Both the position numbers and the translations under genes were made by a program. The notes beneath the pieces were generated by a model, which was given only the letters and a program-made list of their open reading frames with translations, was not told where the DNA came from and searched no databases. Positions 62,891-64,000 of a DNA stretch of 64,000 nt are shown piece after piece (the stretch's first letter is position 1; every line of letters begins with the position of its first letter). The stretch is from Massariosphaeria phaeospora (taxonomy: Eukaryota; Ascomycota; Dothideomycetes; Pleosporales): the NCBI GenBank assembly GCA_011032825.1, contig JAADJZ010000003.1, positions 1,302,001 to 1,366,000 of the forward strand, read 5' to 3'.

Positions 62891-64000
62891 CTAGTTCTTC
62901 GTCTCGATCAGCTGCGGAATATCCTCGGGCTTCGCCTTGCCCTCTAAGATACTGTACACGGCCGTGAACAGCGGGAAATCCTCCTCCATACCTTGGCTTT
63001 TCAGAAAGCTGTTGACCTCGTACGCTGTGCTAGTACCCTGCAGCTTCTGTCCATTGAGCTCTTTTTGCTCTATATCCTGTATGCTCTCTCCGCGCTGGAT
63101 GGCCATCTTAGCGCAGCGAAAGTTGCGACCGCCCATGCAGGATGTCACAACGTCGGCCACGCCGCAACTTTCCTCGGTGAAGGTACTCGTGCGAACACTA
63201 TCTGCGAAGAATGCCTTGCCGAATTTGACCATCTCCAGGATGCCGACGCGCATGACAGCGGCTTTCGCGTTGTCGCCCCAGCCGAGGCCATCGACGAAGC
63301 CTGCTGCGAGAGCGATGATGTTCTTGAGGGCGCCGCCGAGGGAGACACCGGCTACGTCGGACACAAGGTGGACGTGGAAGTATGGACGGTGGAACAGCTT
63401 CTTGATGTTCTCATGGGACAGGGCGGGATATTCGGAGGGCAAGGCCTGTAGTCTTGCGGATCGCTCACCAGGGACGGACTTGCTAGGATTGATGAGGTCG
63501 ACCTGGGAAGAGGCAGGGGAACCCTTCGGCGTCGGGTTGCGCGAGTCGATGGGCGGAGGGTCGTACGCGACAGTAGTTTCCGAGTACTTCTCTTGGGCGA
63601 TCTCGGACGCGATATTGGCTCCCGAGAGTGCTCCACAGTAGATGTTGAGGCGCATGCCGATGGTCTCTGCCAGAAGCCTGATTCCCTTGTCACTCACGTC
63701 CACGCCCTTGGTGCAGGAAATGGCGCGTGCATAGGGCATAATCTTGCCGACTAGCTGATCGCACGCCTTGGCGATGAATTGATGTGGGAGCACGAAGATC
63801 AGGATGGTCGAGTTCTTGCACGAATCCACAATGTCCGTGTTGGCGACAACATTCGAGGGTAGCGTGATGTTGGGGAGGTATTTGACGTTCTCGTGCACTT
63901 TGTTGATCAGCTGCGACAGTTTCTGGGGCTTGTCTGAGTCGGCATTGTAGTGGCGGGAGTCCTTGGGAACCGTGACGTCCTCCTCGTACACCCACATTTG
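62891..64000 (-). CDS. GPD1: NAD-dependent glycerol-3-phosphate dehydrogenase, 5' part beyond window
   Basis: Minus-strand frame of 370 codons open to the right edge, so the start and the GxGxxG nucleotide-binding motif lie outside. The first visible residues are QMWVYEED. Then [40 protein letters not shown], the active-site-region [30 protein letters not shown] (catalytic lysine in [11 protein letters not shown]), and [30 protein letters not shown] stretch near the C-terminus. It reduces dihydroxyacetone phosphate with NADH, in glycerol synthesis and osmoadaptation. A 35-residue Pro/Ser-rich insertion follows [12 protein letters not shown]. No intron in the visible part. Confidence 0.96.
   Translation of the reverse strand, partial: QMWVYEEDVTVPKDSRHYNADSDKPQKLSQLINKVHENVKYLPNITLPSNVVANTDIVDSCKNSTILIFVLPHQFIAKACDQLVGKIMPYARAISCTKGVDVSDKGIRLLAETIGMRLNIYCGALSGANIASEIAQEKYSETTVAYDPPPIDSRNPTPKGSPASSQVDLINPSKSVPGERSARLQALPSEYPALSHENIKKLFHRPYFHVHLVSDVAGVSLGGALKNIIALAAGFVDGLGWGDNAKAAVMRVGILEMVKFGKAFFADSVRTSTFTEESCGVADVVTSCMGGRNFRCAKMAIQRGESIQDIEQKELNGQKLQGTSTAYEVNSFLKSQGMEEDFPLFTAVYSILEGKAKPEDIPQLIETKN

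Overview
This window is nuclear DNA of a filamentous ascomycete (Pezizomycotina, most likely a Dothideomycete; the class is inference). The evidence is gene structure (short 42-105 nt GT-AG introns with CTAAC/CTGAC-like branch sites and long single-exon genes), gene content (palF/RIM8 arrestin, LaeA-type methyltransferase, endo-1,6-glucanase, THOC5, Spt3, PinX1-type protein), and transposon fossils with C-to-T/G-to-A nonsense changes that look like repeat-induced point mutation (RIP). About 27 protein genes, one intron-containing tRNA, two DNA transposons and two pseudogenes are annotated. All splice sites were chosen by eye and checked for reading-frame consistency; none is confirmed by transcripts.

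Layout. 1-10 kb: a small conserved protein, a Bre4-like membrane protein, ribosomal protein L19 (its start codon is split by an intron), then SAGA subunit Spt3 head-to-head with diphthine synthase Dph5. 10-18 kb: a tandem viroplasmin/RNase H1-N gene with an in-frame stop, a secreted cysteine-containing protein, CutC, a GH5 endo-1,6-glucanase, and a 2.5 kb stretch without an intact gene holding the fossil C-terminus of a Dal5-type permease. 18-23 kb: a LaeA-like methyltransferase, an intact pogo/Fot-type transposon with perfect 97-bp terminal inverted repeats and TA target duplication, and a secreted M20 carboxypeptidase whose promoter region carries the insertion. 23-25.4 kb: a gene-poor stretch with one tRNA-Glu(CTC).

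25-44.6 kb is a dense housekeeping block: an unrecognised coiled-coil protein, an IMPACT-family protein, two small conserved proteins, mitochondrial L34, Ste24 CAAX protease, mevalonate kinase (Erg12), Pch2/TRIP13 ATPase, a Csc1/OSCA-type channel and a 1,032-residue F-box protein. Ste24 acts on farnesylated proteins and Erg12 lies in the mevalonate route that supplies farnesyl diphosphate; their genes are divergent neighbours, which may be chance.

44.6-64 kb: a decayed Tc1/mariner element whose ends are still readable, THOC5, an Irc20/SHPRH-type SNF2-RING protein, palF (ambient-pH signalling), an unrecognised coiled-coil protein head-to-head with a PinX1/Pxr1-type G-patch protein, a 14-TM MFS exporter with a repeat-rich leader, and the 3' part of NAD-dependent glycerol-3-phosphate dehydrogenase running off the right edge. 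No clear secondary-metabolite cluster or new multi-gene system is visible. The most notable features are the contrast between an apparently fresh transposon and a mutated one, the nonsense-bearing viroplasmin-domain gene, the split start codon of RPL19, the 6-nt last exon proposed for SPT3, and two consecutive F-box-like motifs in one protein.
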